Below, piece after piece: positions 1-6,803 of a stretch of 16,456 nucleotides of DNA (position 1 is its first letter; every line of letters starts with the position of its first letter). Location of the stretch: NCBI GenBank assembly GCA_964399955.1, contig CAYNST010000075.1, positions 1-16,456 on the forward strand. Reading direction: 5' to 3'. Origin of the DNA: CAYNST01 sp964399955. Its GTDB lineage: Bacteria > Pseudomonadota > Gammaproteobacteria > Pseudomonadales > Cellvibrionaceae. A program made the translations under genes and the position numbers. Below the pieces are notes generated by a model, which made no database searches, was not told the origin of the DNA, and worked only from the letters and a program-made list of their open reading frames with translations.

Positions 1-2
1 CA

Positions 3-605
3 TACCTGAACGATAATTGCTATACCGCCGTGACGGCCTGCATGCTGGACATGTATTCCAAACAGCCGTTTTCTGCCATAGGCCAAGGAAGCCTGGGTAC
101 CACCTACCCGTTCTTTGATCTATCCACCATCAACAGAGCACCCTATCCATCGGAAAACTATGAAACCACCGGCAACATTGTTCCCGCCGATATCACTGTA
201 TTCACTGGGGGCGTGCGCAACAGGGTTCTGAAAGTAGACCATGATTTTCTTTTGACAAAACACCCCCTAATGTATATTGACAAAAAGATAGTGCCTTTTT
301 CTCACCCACACTATTGCGCTCAGGCAAAAATAGCAGATTTTTCCTGTGTTTTGCTCCACTATAAATTTGTCGCCGGCTTCGACCAGCGCGCTGAAGCCGT
401 GCTCGCCAAGCTTCCGGAAGAGTCGGTGTGGGCTCAGGAAAATAAGGCCTATGTAGACTTCATCAGGCAGGGCGGAGGATCATTTTACAACGATTTTACT
501 TCCTGCAGATACAGGTCCATTGAAGACCTATCGAACCAAGGGCTCATATCAATCCCACAAACACTGCGAGCAAGTTTTTTTGGTGATAGATCTTCTGCTG
601 CATAG
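3..605 (+). CDS. Glycosyltransferase family 2-like protein, C-terminal part (5' end outside window)
   Basis: The reading frame is open from the first bases of the window, so only the C-terminal ~200 residues are present; the first ATG at base 42 and the GTG at 30 are probably internal. The segment with an HPHY motif followed about 10 residues later by LLHYKF, then an acidic/basic helix and a Tyr-rich end (ENKAYVDFI), resembles the C-terminal part of the glycosyltransferase 2 group (Glyco_tranf_2_4-like) that act on surface polysaccharides. The catalytic DxD region would lie upstream of the window and cannot be seen. The gene ends at a normal TAG. The next intact gene on this strand is a polysaccharide pyruvyl transferase-like gene, which fits a polysaccharide biosynthesis setting, but decayed sequence separates the two. 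The family call rests on motif spacing only and is moderately sure. Confidence 0.5.
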   Translation, partial: YLNDNCYTAVTACMLDMYSKQPFSAIGQGSLGTTYPFFDLSTINRAPYPSENYETTGNIVPADITVFTGGVRNRVLKVDHDFLLTKHPLMYIDKKIVPFSHPHYCAQAKIADFSCVLLHYKFVAGFDQRAEAVLAKLPEESVWAQENKAYVDFIRQGGGSFYNDFTSCRYRSIEDLSNQGLISIPQTLRASFFGDRSSAA

Positions 606-634
606 AGCCGCAATTGCGTCCGGGGCAGATGCGG

Positions 635-834
635 CTAAGCCCGGTATTTGGCCAGTAGAAATATCTCCATGGGCTGCCCGGCACCCCGCCAAACAATGTC
701 GGCTGGGAGTCCGGCCGGGCGCGCTGGTGGCGCCCCGGTCAACCTCACCCCTACAGCCTGTACCATTCGTGAACTCACCCGTGAGCATTGCTTCCGACCG
801 CTTCGGCCTTGCAGCCTCCAGGCCACGGGCGAAC
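635..834 (-). pseudogene. Frameshifted C-terminal remnant of a paralogue of the 290-aa unknown protein
   Basis: Read on the minus strand, this stretch matches the last ~60 codons of the intact unknown gene at 2466-3338. The upstream part (around ARPKRSEAML and EFTNG, in one frame) corresponds to ARPRRSEAML and EFTNG of the intact copy. The tail (PARPAGLPADIVWRGAGQP, in another frame) is nearly identical. The frame changes because two bases present in the intact copy at 2583-2584 are missing here after base 736. The remnant ends at its own TAG (635-637), after a few residues that differ from the intact copy. No upstream part of the gene is recognisable beyond about base 834. It is best read as a dead fragment of a second family member. 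Confidence 0.7.
646..736. repeat. 91-bp direct repeat, copy 1
   Basis: This 91-base segment is identical to 2492-2582 except for two C/T differences (at 664 and 728). Identity drops sharply on the stop-codon side (below 646), and falls to a lower, still recognisable level above 736. The repeat covers the C-terminal coding end of the gene family described at 2466-3338. Both copies have the same orientation. Confidence 0.9.
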
Positions 835-1115
835 TGGTAGCAAAAGAGCTGGAATCGGCGTCACCGGTTTGTGGCTGCCTATTCACACTGGCAGGACCTT
901 CGCCAGGATCTGCGAGATGAAGTGCGCTACCCGAGGTAAGATTGTTATCTTGACCTGGAACGGCTCTTCTATTGATTCCGGCTACCCAATCGTCTCCCCC
1001 GCATCGGGAGCATCGACAAGCTCTGCAGTATTTTAGGTGCTCACGGAGGTGGAACCGATAGGCAGATCCCAGTGGCAGCGCCTCCTTATCTGTAAGACCG
1101 GCGTCCTGCATCGGG
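835..1115. other. No supported gene (decayed or non-coding)
   Basis: Open frames here overlap each other on both strands, lack family resemblance, and lie between two gene remnants. One minus-strand frame running 1111 to 635 crosses the frameshift of the neighbouring remnant, so it is not a real protein. No promoter, RNA gene or strong hairpin was recognised. Confidence 0.5.
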
Positions 1116-1334
1116 CTAGAAAGCCGGGATGCGTGATGGGCTAAGCCCTACTTTACCCCTTGCCAGGTCGGCCCGCCGCAATCGCTTTCCCGGCGCTTCA
1201 AGCAACTGGCGCAGCACCAGGTCCTCGCTAAGGCTGATACCGTGGCATGACAATGGCCCGACGAGCCGCTTTTGAATGTGCACGTGCAGAGCCACGAGAT
1301 CAAACAGAAGTTCGAACTGAGGGGAAGCGCTCAT
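1116..1334 (-). pseudogene. Truncated MarR-family transcriptional regulator
   Basis: From an ATG at 1334, or an upstream TTG at 1343, the minus strand encodes about 70 residues. They read like the N-terminus of a MarR-type winged-helix regulator: LFDLVALHVHIQKRL, GPLSCHGISLSEDLVLRQLL, then APGKRLRRADLA and VGLSPS. In intact relatives this is followed by the recognition helix, the beta wing and a C-terminal dimerisation helix. Here the frame ends at a TAG right after SPSRIPAF, inside the recognition helix, so the DNA-binding domain is incomplete and the product should not bind DNA. There is one extra residue in the LARGKVGL stretch compared with the usual LAERVGL. It is a leftover of a lost gene, consistent with the decayed surroundings. 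Confidence 0.6.
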
Positions 1335-1478
1335 ATCAGTCAATTCTTGCCTACTACTTGATCAGTGCAAATTCGGGCCGATCCCGGGTGCGCGTGCCGC
1401 AGTTGGTGCACAAAGGGAACCTTGAATCCGGCCGCGCGCAGTTGTTACACTTGCAGGCCGTTTAAGCAGGACTGCTTC

Positions 1479-2315
1479 ATGCACAGTAGTCAACACAGTT
1501 CCCCCGGCAAACGCATCGTTTGTTATTGGTCACGCACACGTGAGACGCTGAACAACTTTGGGGACGCGCTCAATCCCTTTATATTGGAAGCTCTAAGCGG
1601 AAAACCGGTCGACCATTACAACGACTGCTCCCAGTTGCGTAAATGCTTTTCTCCGATGCTCTTCTGCATTGGCAGCATTCTTGAGCGAAACAAATTGTCT
1701 CATCGCCTGAGGGCTGGGGAGATCCACGTTTGGGGTACCGGAACACGCGGGGAAAGCAGCCTTGCACATCTCAAAAGAGCTCGCATTCATGCTGTGCGCG
1801 GTCCCTTGACGCGTAAAAAGCTGCTTGAGGAGGGCATCGCCTGCCCGGAGATCTATGGTGATCCAGCGGTTCTCCTGCCGCAGATAATACAGCCTACACA
1901 AGCCTCCCCAAGCAAAATAAGTGTAATGCCGCATTATGTAGACGTTACTCAATGCCAGCGCTGGCTGATTGAGAATGGCTTGGTTGAACAGGTGAACGTG
2001 ATTGACGTTATGTCGCCCATAGCCGACGTCGTTGCTCAGATCTCCTCCTCGGGATTTCTACTGTCCAGCTCTTTGCACGGCCTCATCGTTGCGGACGCCT
2101 ACGGCGTAGCCAATGCCCGCATTCGTTTTGGCAATAACATCGTTGGCGGCGATTTCAAGTTTCATGACTACTTCCTCTCCGTTGACCGTCCACTATCACC
2201 CCCAATAGACGGCAGCAAACCAGCCAGCGTGGAAAATTTAATAGCACAGTGTAGGTTGGGCGATACCACTTCGATCACCGATATTGGAGGCGTGTTGCCA
2301 GGTTTTTGTCGCTAA
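1479..2315 (+). CDS. Polysaccharide pyruvyl transferase-like protein
   Basis: This 278-aa protein resembles the polysaccharide pyruvyl transferase family (PF04230), which adds ketal-linked pyruvate to exopolysaccharide or cell-wall sugars using phosphoenolpyruvate. Visible family landmarks are NFGDALNPFI (residues 26-35), the GTGTR segment near 86-90, RGPLTRK near 107, GDPAVLLP (127-134), and SSSLHGLIVADAYG (about 196-209) carrying the conserved His of the C-terminal nucleotide-binding-like half. The ATG at 1479 is preferred over an in-frame upstream start at 1365, because homology begins just after it and an AGCAGGA Shine-Dalgarno-like sequence lies upstream of it. It is a stand-alone gene between decayed sequences; a partial glycosyltransferase upstream on the same strand suggests a former surface polysaccharide cluster. 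The exact substrate cannot be inferred. Confidence 0.8.
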   Translation: MHSSQHSSPGKRIVCYWSRTRETLNNFGDALNPFILEALSGKPVDHYNDCSQLRKCFSPMLFCIGSILERNKLSHRLRAGEIHVWGTGTRGESSLAHLKRARIHAVRGPLTRKKLLEEGIACPEIYGDPAVLLPQIIQPTQASPSKISVMPHYVDVTQCQRWLIENGLVEQVNVIDVMSPIADVVAQISSSGFLLSSSLHGLIVADAYGVANARIRFGNNIVGGDFKFHDYFLSVDRPLSPPIDGSKPASVENLIAQCRLGDTTSITDIGGVLPGFCR

Positions 2316-2465
2316 TGAACACAGCTTGATGGCTTAATGATCGGCCGCTAGCCATGCGAGTAGTAACCGGAAAGATGCCAATCATGGTATTTGTCTGCAT
2401 GACCAACGACGCGTCAGGCCTTTCAGAGGCCGTGGGGCAGCGTCACAAATTGTGCAAGATTTTGT

Positions 2466-3338
2466 CTAAATCGGGTCCGGCAGGAATTTAAATTTGGCCA
2501 GTAGAAATACCTCCATGGGCTGCCCGGCACCCCGCCAAACAATGTCGGCTGGGAGTCCGGCCGGGCGCGCTGGCGGCGCCCCAAGGTCAGCTTCACTGAG
2601 ATAGCTGAGCCCATTTGTGAACTCAGACATGAGCATGGCTTCCGACCGTCTTGGCCTTGCGGCATCAGGGCCGCTGGCCCAATCGCCTCGATCTTCAATG
2701 GTGTAATTGATGAGTTTAAGTGCCTCCTCATTGAATTTTCCGATGGCCGCCTTCAGTGTGACCGCCTCAGTGCGGTCCTCGTCATCCAATAGTTTCTGCA
2801 GTGATGCGACCTCCGTCTTGGAAAGTTCGGCACCAATTATCGTCAATTTGCCGTCCTTCATTGAGATGTCAAAGGTTCCTTTGATGGCAGACAGCTCCTT
2901 CGATGCCAGAGCTTTGAAGTGGGACGCCGCATCGTACAGTGCAACGCGGGCGCTTGAAGTCCGTTGATCTTGTGCATACACAGTACGGCGAATTTCCTTG
3001 GCCGCCGGGCTATCATTGTCGGCACGATATGTGGCGCTAGGATCACGAGGTGAAGATGTCAGCGAGATGATATTTTTGTCTCGCTCGGCAATGAGTTCGG
3101 AGACTGACATGTCTTTCAATGCCGAGCTCGGCAAAAATTCCTCGAACGGCGCATCATCCGCGCTGGCCAGCATTTCTTTTACAGCAAGCCACCGCCCCTC
3201 ATCGGATAGCTCCACGATTGTGGATGGAAGCGCAGCGCCCCGTTCGCCCACTGGCTGGGCTGGAAGCTGGACGGGTGAGCGTTGCGGCGCAGTTACTGAA
3301 GCGGCGCCTGCCCGTCCTGTCGATGGGTCAATATCCAT
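2466..3338 (-). CDS. Hypothetical protein, 290 aa, with a duplicated C-terminal tail
   Basis: I do not recognise this protein. The start at 3338 is chosen because GCGGAGGACAGC sits just upstream as a good ribosome binding site; the frame extends 16 codons further up without one. Residues 1-40 are Pro/Ala/Gly-rich and probably disordered. The middle is helical and charged (for example TIVELSDEGRWLAVKEML and KTEVASLQKLLDDEDRTEAV). The C-terminal ~60 residues (RRSEAML, EFTNG, PARPAGLPADIVWRGAGQP, EVFLLAKF) recur in a frameshifted copy about 1.85 kb away. No signal peptide, membrane segment or catalytic motif is visible. The 'VELSDEGR' stretch recalls short motifs common in proteobacterial hypothetical proteins but gives no function. 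The gene is monocistronic and divergent from the Wadjet operon. Confidence 0.65.
   Translation of the reverse strand: MDIDPSTGRAGAASVTAPQRSPVQLPAQPVGERGAALPSTIVELSDEGRWLAVKEMLASADDAPFEEFLPSSALKDMSVSELIAERDKNIISLTSSPRDPSATYRADNDSPAAKEIRRTVYAQDQRTSSARVALYDAASHFKALASKELSAIKGTFDISMKDGKLTIIGAELSKTEVASLQKLLDDEDRTEAVTLKAAIGKFNEEALKLINYTIEDRGDWASGPDAARPRRSEAMLMSEFTNGLSYLSEADLGAPPARPAGLPADIVWRGAGQPMEVFLLAKFKFLPDPI
2492..2582. repeat. 91-bp direct repeat, copy 2
   Basis: This is the partner of 646-736, with two mismatches in 91 bases. Here it lies in frame as the last coding part of the intact 290-aa gene. Beyond 2582 two extra bases (AA) keep this copy in frame where the other copy is shifted. Confidence 0.9.
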
Positions 3339-3852
3339 GCTGTCCTCCGCGTCTTTGCTCGAAGTGGCTCGGCAAAACGCCGACATCCTCTTGCACTTAT
3401 CGGCGGCGGGGCGGCCAACTTAAGCAAAGAGTCGGTCAATTCCTCAGGTGTCAATGGCCATCTATGTTGATCCACCATTGGCCATGATGAATTGAGTCAC
3501 CGTGTCTCGCCTAGCTGCTTGTTTCATGCTCAGAATCAATAGCGCCTGCCTCTCAGCATAAAGATATGTGCACGATGGGAGACCCGGTAGATGACTAGCG
3601 CCGCCACCGCGTCGTCGGGGAATAGTTTGCCCCCGTTGGTGAAGCCCTTGTTGCTCGTCGGGATAGGAGCCAACAAGTCAGCCAAAGGTACGCTAGTTCG
3701 CGCGATTCGTCGCCAAGCTGCGGTTGAAGGGTGAAGGCCATCAGCTGAGCCCGCAACGAGTCACGTATAGACCGCGCAATTCAAAAGGTCTCTAGGTCAA
3801 GAACCTTGGGCACCATCTGTTGCTTGCCCTTACTTGCTGCTACCCTAGCGTC
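3339..3852. other. Intergenic region upstream of the Wadjet operon
   Basis: This interval separates the unknown minus-strand gene from jetA and must hold the promoter of the defence operon. It contains the anti-sigma-like remnant at 3536-3697 and no other recognisable gene. I looked for a sigma70 promoter and found no pair of good -35 and -10 hexamers with normal spacing. TACCCT close to the jetA start has only a poor -35 partner, so no promoter is called. Confidence 0.4.
3536..3697 (-). pseudogene. Remnant resembling an anti-sigma factor C-terminus
   Basis: The minus-strand frame ending at TGA 3536-3538 reads TSVPLADLLAPIPTSNKGF, then NGGKLFPDDAVAALVIYR and VSHRAHIFML. This has the spacing seen at the C-terminal end of many proteobacterial membrane anti-sigma factors: a DLxxxGF...GGRL element, then AALVYR and an H-I-x-LF strand. 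There is no start codon, no transmembrane helix and no N-terminal zinc-binding domain, so it would be a fragment. The similarity is short and judged by eye, hence the low confidence. Confidence 0.3.
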
Positions 3853-5334
3853 ATGTCGCTTGATTACGCCTCTCTCAACAGCCTCCGTGAAAAGCATCCC
3901 GCCTGGCGGTTGCTGGCCAGCCCCCATGCGCCGCTGATTGTCAGTTTTCTTCACAATTCCTTTCTGGCGCGCAATTTGCGCGTAGTGGCGGAGGCGGATT
4001 TGGTGGAGGCGTTGGAGGACGAGTTGTTTGCGCTGCGGGATCTGCTGGGTGAGGACAAGTTTCCGCGCGCGGGGGCGGATTACCTCAGCGAGTGGGCGGC
4101 ACCGGACAAGGGCTGGCTGCGCAAGTTTTATCCGCCCAATTCGGACGAAGCCCAGTTTGACCTTACCCCGGCTACCGAGAAGGCGATCGCCTGGCTTGAG
4201 TCGCTTGGGGAGCGCAGCTTTGTTGGCACCGAGTCCCGCTTGCTGATCCTGTTCGACCTGCTCAAGCAGCTTACCCAGGGCAGCACCAGCGACCCGCAGG
4301 TACGCCTGCAGGAGTTGCACAAGCAGCGGGCGGCAATTGATGCAGAGATCGCGCAGGTGGAACAGGGCTACGTGAATCTGCTGGACAGCACGTCGCTCAA
4401 AGACCGTTTCATGCAGTTCACCCAGCAGGCGCGCGAGCTGCTCTCGGACTTTCGCGAGGTGGAGCACAATTTTCGCCAATTGGATCGCAGCGTGCGGGAA
4501 CGCATTGCTCACTGGGAGGGCAATAAGGGCGAATTGCTTGAGGCCATCATGGGTGAGCGGGACAGCATCGCCGACTCAGACCAGGGGGCCAGCTTTCGCG
4601 CCTTCTGGGACTTTCTGATGTCACCTGCGCGGCAGGAGGAGTTCAGTCAAATGCTGGACCAGGTGCTGGCTCTACAGGCCATCACTGAGCTCAAACCGGA
4701 TAAACGCACTCGCCGGGTGCACTATGACTGGCTGGAAGCCGGTGAGCACACCCAGCGCACCGTCGCCCTGCTTTCCCAGCAATTGCGTCGATTTCTGGAC
4801 GACCAGGCGTGGCTGGAGAACCGGCGCATTATGGAAATTCTGCAGGGTATTGAAAGCAAGGCCCTGCACCTGCGCGCCCGCCTCTATGCGGCCGACACGC
4901 CAGCGGATTTTACCAGTGTGGCGGATGTGGCCGCCGGAATTGACCTGCCAATGGAGCGCCCGCTCTACAACCCGCCCATCAAGGTGCGCCTGCCCAGCGT
5001 CAGGCTGGAGGCAGGCGAAGAAGAGCTGAATTCCGCAGCGCTTTTTTCACAGGTGGTGGTGGACAAGGCCGCGCTCGTTCGACATATTCGCCAGTCCCTG
5101 CAGACCCGCGCGCAAGTTTCGCTGGTGGAGCTGTGCCGTACTCGTCCCTTGCAGCAAGGCTTGGCGGAACTGGTAGCCTACCTGGAGCTGGCCGGCGGCG
5201 ACTCAGCTGCGGCAAGCCACTTCAAAATGGTGGTGGATGAAGCAGTAGAAGACACTATCCAGTGGCAGGCGGGCGATGCGCATGCGGGCAAGATGCGCAT
5301 CGCCCGCCTGCCACGCATTATATTTATTCGGTGA
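3853..5334 (+). CDS. jetA: Wadjet subunit JetA (DUF3375)
   Basis: This 493-aa protein is a full-length DUF3375 member, the JetA subunit of a type I Wadjet anti-plasmid system. In characterised systems JetA plays the kleisin-like/MukF-like role, bridging the two ATPase heads of JetC with JetB bound. Family landmarks run the whole length: the N-terminus with REKHPAWRLLASPHAPLIVS, DLVEALEDELFALRD, DLTPATEKAIAWLESL and RSFVGTESRLL (winged-helix part), then a helical middle with LKDRFMQFTQQARELLSDF and DSDQGASFRAFWDFLMS, RRVHYDWLEAGEHTQRTVAL, and a C-terminal ARLPRIIF strand. ATG 3853 is preferred to an upstream in-frame start (3820) because homology starts there; its ribosome binding site is weak. 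The stop is 7 bases before jetB. A long perfect inverted repeat lies in the last codons. Confidence 0.95.
   Translation: MSLDYASLNSLREKHPAWRLLASPHAPLIVSFLHNSFLARNLRVVAEADLVEALEDELFALRDLLGEDKFPRAGADYLSEWAAPDKGWLRKFYPPNSDEAQFDLTPATEKAIAWLESLGERSFVGTESRLLILFDLLKQLTQGSTSDPQVRLQELHKQRAAIDAEIAQVEQGYVNLLDSTSLKDRFMQFTQQARELLSDFREVEHNFRQLDRSVRERIAHWEGNKGELLEAIMGERDSIADSDQGASFRAFWDFLMSPARQEEFSQMLDQVLALQAITELKPDKRTRRVHYDWLEAGEHTQRTVALLSQQLRRFLDDQAWLENRRIMEILQGIESKALHLRARLYAADTPADFTSVADVAAGIDLPMERPLYNPPIKVRLPSVRLEAGEEELNSAALFSQVVVDKAALVRHIRQSLQTRAQVSLVELCRTRPLQQGLAELVAYLELAGGDSAAASHFKMVVDEAVEDTIQWQAGDAHAGKMRIARLPRIIFIR
5262..5314. repeat. Perfect 22-bp inverted repeat with 9-nt loop, in the end of jetA
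   Basis: Bases 5262-5283 are the exact reverse complement of 5293-5314, separated by the 9-base loop GCGGGCAAG. The stem is GC-rich and would form a very stable hairpin in the jetA mRNA. It ends 27 bases before the jetB ATG and is followed by an AT-rich stretch (ATTATATTTATT). The encoded residues still fit the JetA C-terminus. It could act as an attenuator, a 3'-end stabiliser or a processing point within the operon, but that role is inference. Confidence 0.85.
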
Positions 5335-5341
5335 GGTGTAC

Positions 5342-5962
5342 ATGTCCACAAGCCCAGATGCCGATGCAGGCGCCGCACTATCGGTATTGCTGGTCGGTTT
5401 GCTGAAGGGAGTGATCTACCAGGAAAACGACAATAACCGCTGGCAGCAGCTGCTGAATTTACAGGCGCGCATACGAGACCACGTTGGCGTGCTGGGATTG
5501 GAGCTGATACTGGACGAAGCGGAGGGCTACGCCTTTTTGAAGTCGAGAGACCCTGAAGGAGAGGAAGCTTCAGAGCCGTTGCCGCGCCTGATTGCCCGGC
5601 GGCCACTTTCCTTCCCGGTTAGCCTGTTGCTGGCACTGTTGCGCAAAAAACTGGCGGAGTTTGACGCCGGCGGCGGGCAGACCCGCCTGGTACTGACGCG
5701 GGATGAAATCTTTGAACTTATGCGCGTATTTTTGCCGGAGAGCAGCAATGAAGCCAAGCTCCTGGACCAGTTGGACCGGCACATCAACAAGATCATTGAG
5801 CTGGGTTTTCTGCGGCGTCTGCAGAGCCAAACAACACGCACCGCCAACTACGAAGTTCGGCGCATCATCAAAGCCTTTGTCGATGCGCAATGGCTGGCGG
5901 AATTTGACCAAAAGCTGACTCAGTATCAACAACACCTAATCGGTGAGCAGAATGAGAAATAA
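5342..5962 (+). CDS. jetB: Wadjet subunit JetB (DUF4194)
   Basis: This 206-aa protein is a DUF4194 member, JetB of type I Wadjet, a MukE-like winged-helix subunit that binds JetA in the SMC-type complex. Visible landmarks are the N-terminal LLVGLLKGVIYQEN and NRWQQLLNLQARIRDHVGVL, GLELILDEAEGYAFL, the RRPLSFPVSLLLALLRKKL helix, LTRDEIFELMRVFLP, and near the C-terminus a winged-helix segment (INKIIELGFLRRL, then YEVRRIIKAFVDAQWL). The ATG at 5342 has a GAGGTG ribosome binding site directly upstream, overlapping the jetA stop region, so translation may be coupled; an upstream in-frame start at 5276 lies within the inverted repeat and is unlikely. The gene is followed at once by the SEC-C gene. 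Confidence 0.93.
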   Translation: MSTSPDADAGAALSVLLVGLLKGVIYQENDNNRWQQLLNLQARIRDHVGVLGLELILDEAEGYAFLKSRDPEGEEASEPLPRLIARRPLSFPVSLLLALLRKKLAEFDAGGGQTRLVLTRDEIFELMRVFLPESSNEAKLLDQLDRHINKIIELGFLRRLQSQTTRTANYEVRRIIKAFVDAQWLAEFDQKLTQYQQHLIGEQNEK

Positions 5963-5966
5963 TTCA

Positions 5967-6791
5967 ATGCCTGACAAACAATGCAAAGTGGGACCCCTGC
6001 TGCGGCTGGGTAAAGCGAACGGCGCTGAGTGGCCCAACTATGTAGAGCGCTACGACCTGACGGAAGCCGATATTCCGGCATTGATCGCGCTGGTCATCGA
6101 CCAAGAACTCCATAAACTTAATGACAGTTCAACGGAGGTATGGGCACCCGTGCACGCTTGGCGGGCGCTGGCACAGCTCAAGGCAAGTCAGGCGGTGGAG
6201 CCGCTGATTACCACCTTCGACTGTCTCGACGACGACGATTGGGCTCTGGAGGAGCTGCCTTTGGTCATGGCTATGATCGGCCCTGTTAGCTTGGAGCCAT
6301 TGATCAGCTGCTTCCAGCAGCCCGTTGTAAAGGAGTCTTCACATGTGCTTGCAATGAGCTGCCTTGCGCAATTGGCATTGGCCCATTCTGACGTTCGCAG
6401 CCGCGTAGTTGAAGCGTTTCAGGCCTACCTGCGCAACCCTGATCAGCAAGCGCTGATGTTGAACAGCTGCCTGGTGTGCAATTTGCTGGAACTGGAGGCC
6501 AAAGAAGCCATAGACGAGATTCGCCACGTGTTTGCCCTGGACTGTGTGGATCTGATGTACGTGGGTGACATTGAAGACGTAGAGATACAACTGGGCCTGC
6601 GCGACCAGCGAGAGACCCCAAAGCCTTACGGCCATCCATTGACTGAGTATGAGCAAGCGCTGCGCGAACTGTTGGAACCTCCTGGCTCATTCGAAGAACC
6701 TTACGTGAGGCCTGCTCCCAAAGTTGGCCGCAACGATCCCTGCCCCTGCGGAAGTGGCAAAAAACACAAGAAGTGCTGCGGCACGAACTGA
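5967..6791 (+). CDS. HEAT-like protein with C-terminal SEC-C zinc motif, embedded in the Wadjet operon
   Basis: This is a 274-aa protein if started at ATG 5967. ATG 5952 and GTG 5943 are alternatives that would overlap the jetB end, and none has a strong ribosome binding site. Residues ~20-200 form short helical repeats typical of HEAT-like solenoids (AWRALAQLKASQAVEPLI, ALEELPLVMAMIGPVSLEPL, HVLAMSCLAQLAL). The C-terminus carries a SEC-C motif, CPCGSGKKHKKCC, with Cys 259, 261, 270 and 271 as likely zinc ligands. SEC-C motifs, known from SecA and many unrelated proteins, mediate protein or ribosome contacts. It lies 4 bases after jetB and 12 before jetC on the same strand, so it is co-transcribed. 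It is not one of the four core JetABCD proteins. Its function is unknown; an adaptor, regulator or target-recognition role in the defence system is inference. Confidence 0.85.
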   Translation: MPDKQCKVGPLLRLGKANGAEWPNYVERYDLTEADIPALIALVIDQELHKLNDSSTEVWAPVHAWRALAQLKASQAVEPLITTFDCLDDDDWALEELPLVMAMIGPVSLEPLISCFQQPVVKESSHVLAMSCLAQLALAHSDVRSRVVEAFQAYLRNPDQQALMLNSCLVCNLLELEAKEAIDEIRHVFALDCVDLMYVGDIEDVEIQLGLRDQRETPKPYGHPLTEYEQALRELLEPPGSFEEPYVRPAPKVGRNDPCPCGSGKKHKKCCGTN

Positions 6792-6803
6792 CAACACAAT
6801 TCC

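Noticed and set aside
635..1111. 158-aa minus-strand open frame
   Set aside because: Only its end matches the duplicated tail and it crosses a frameshift relative to the paralogue; the rest shows no family resemblance.
2998..3423. Plus-strand 141-aa frame opposite the 290-aa gene
   Set aside because: The minus-strand frame has the ribosome binding site and a homologous fragment elsewhere, so the plus frame is a shadow.
3781..4512. 243-aa open frame on the minus strand
   Set aside because: It is antisense to the N-terminal half of jetA, whose DUF3375 motifs are unmistakable.
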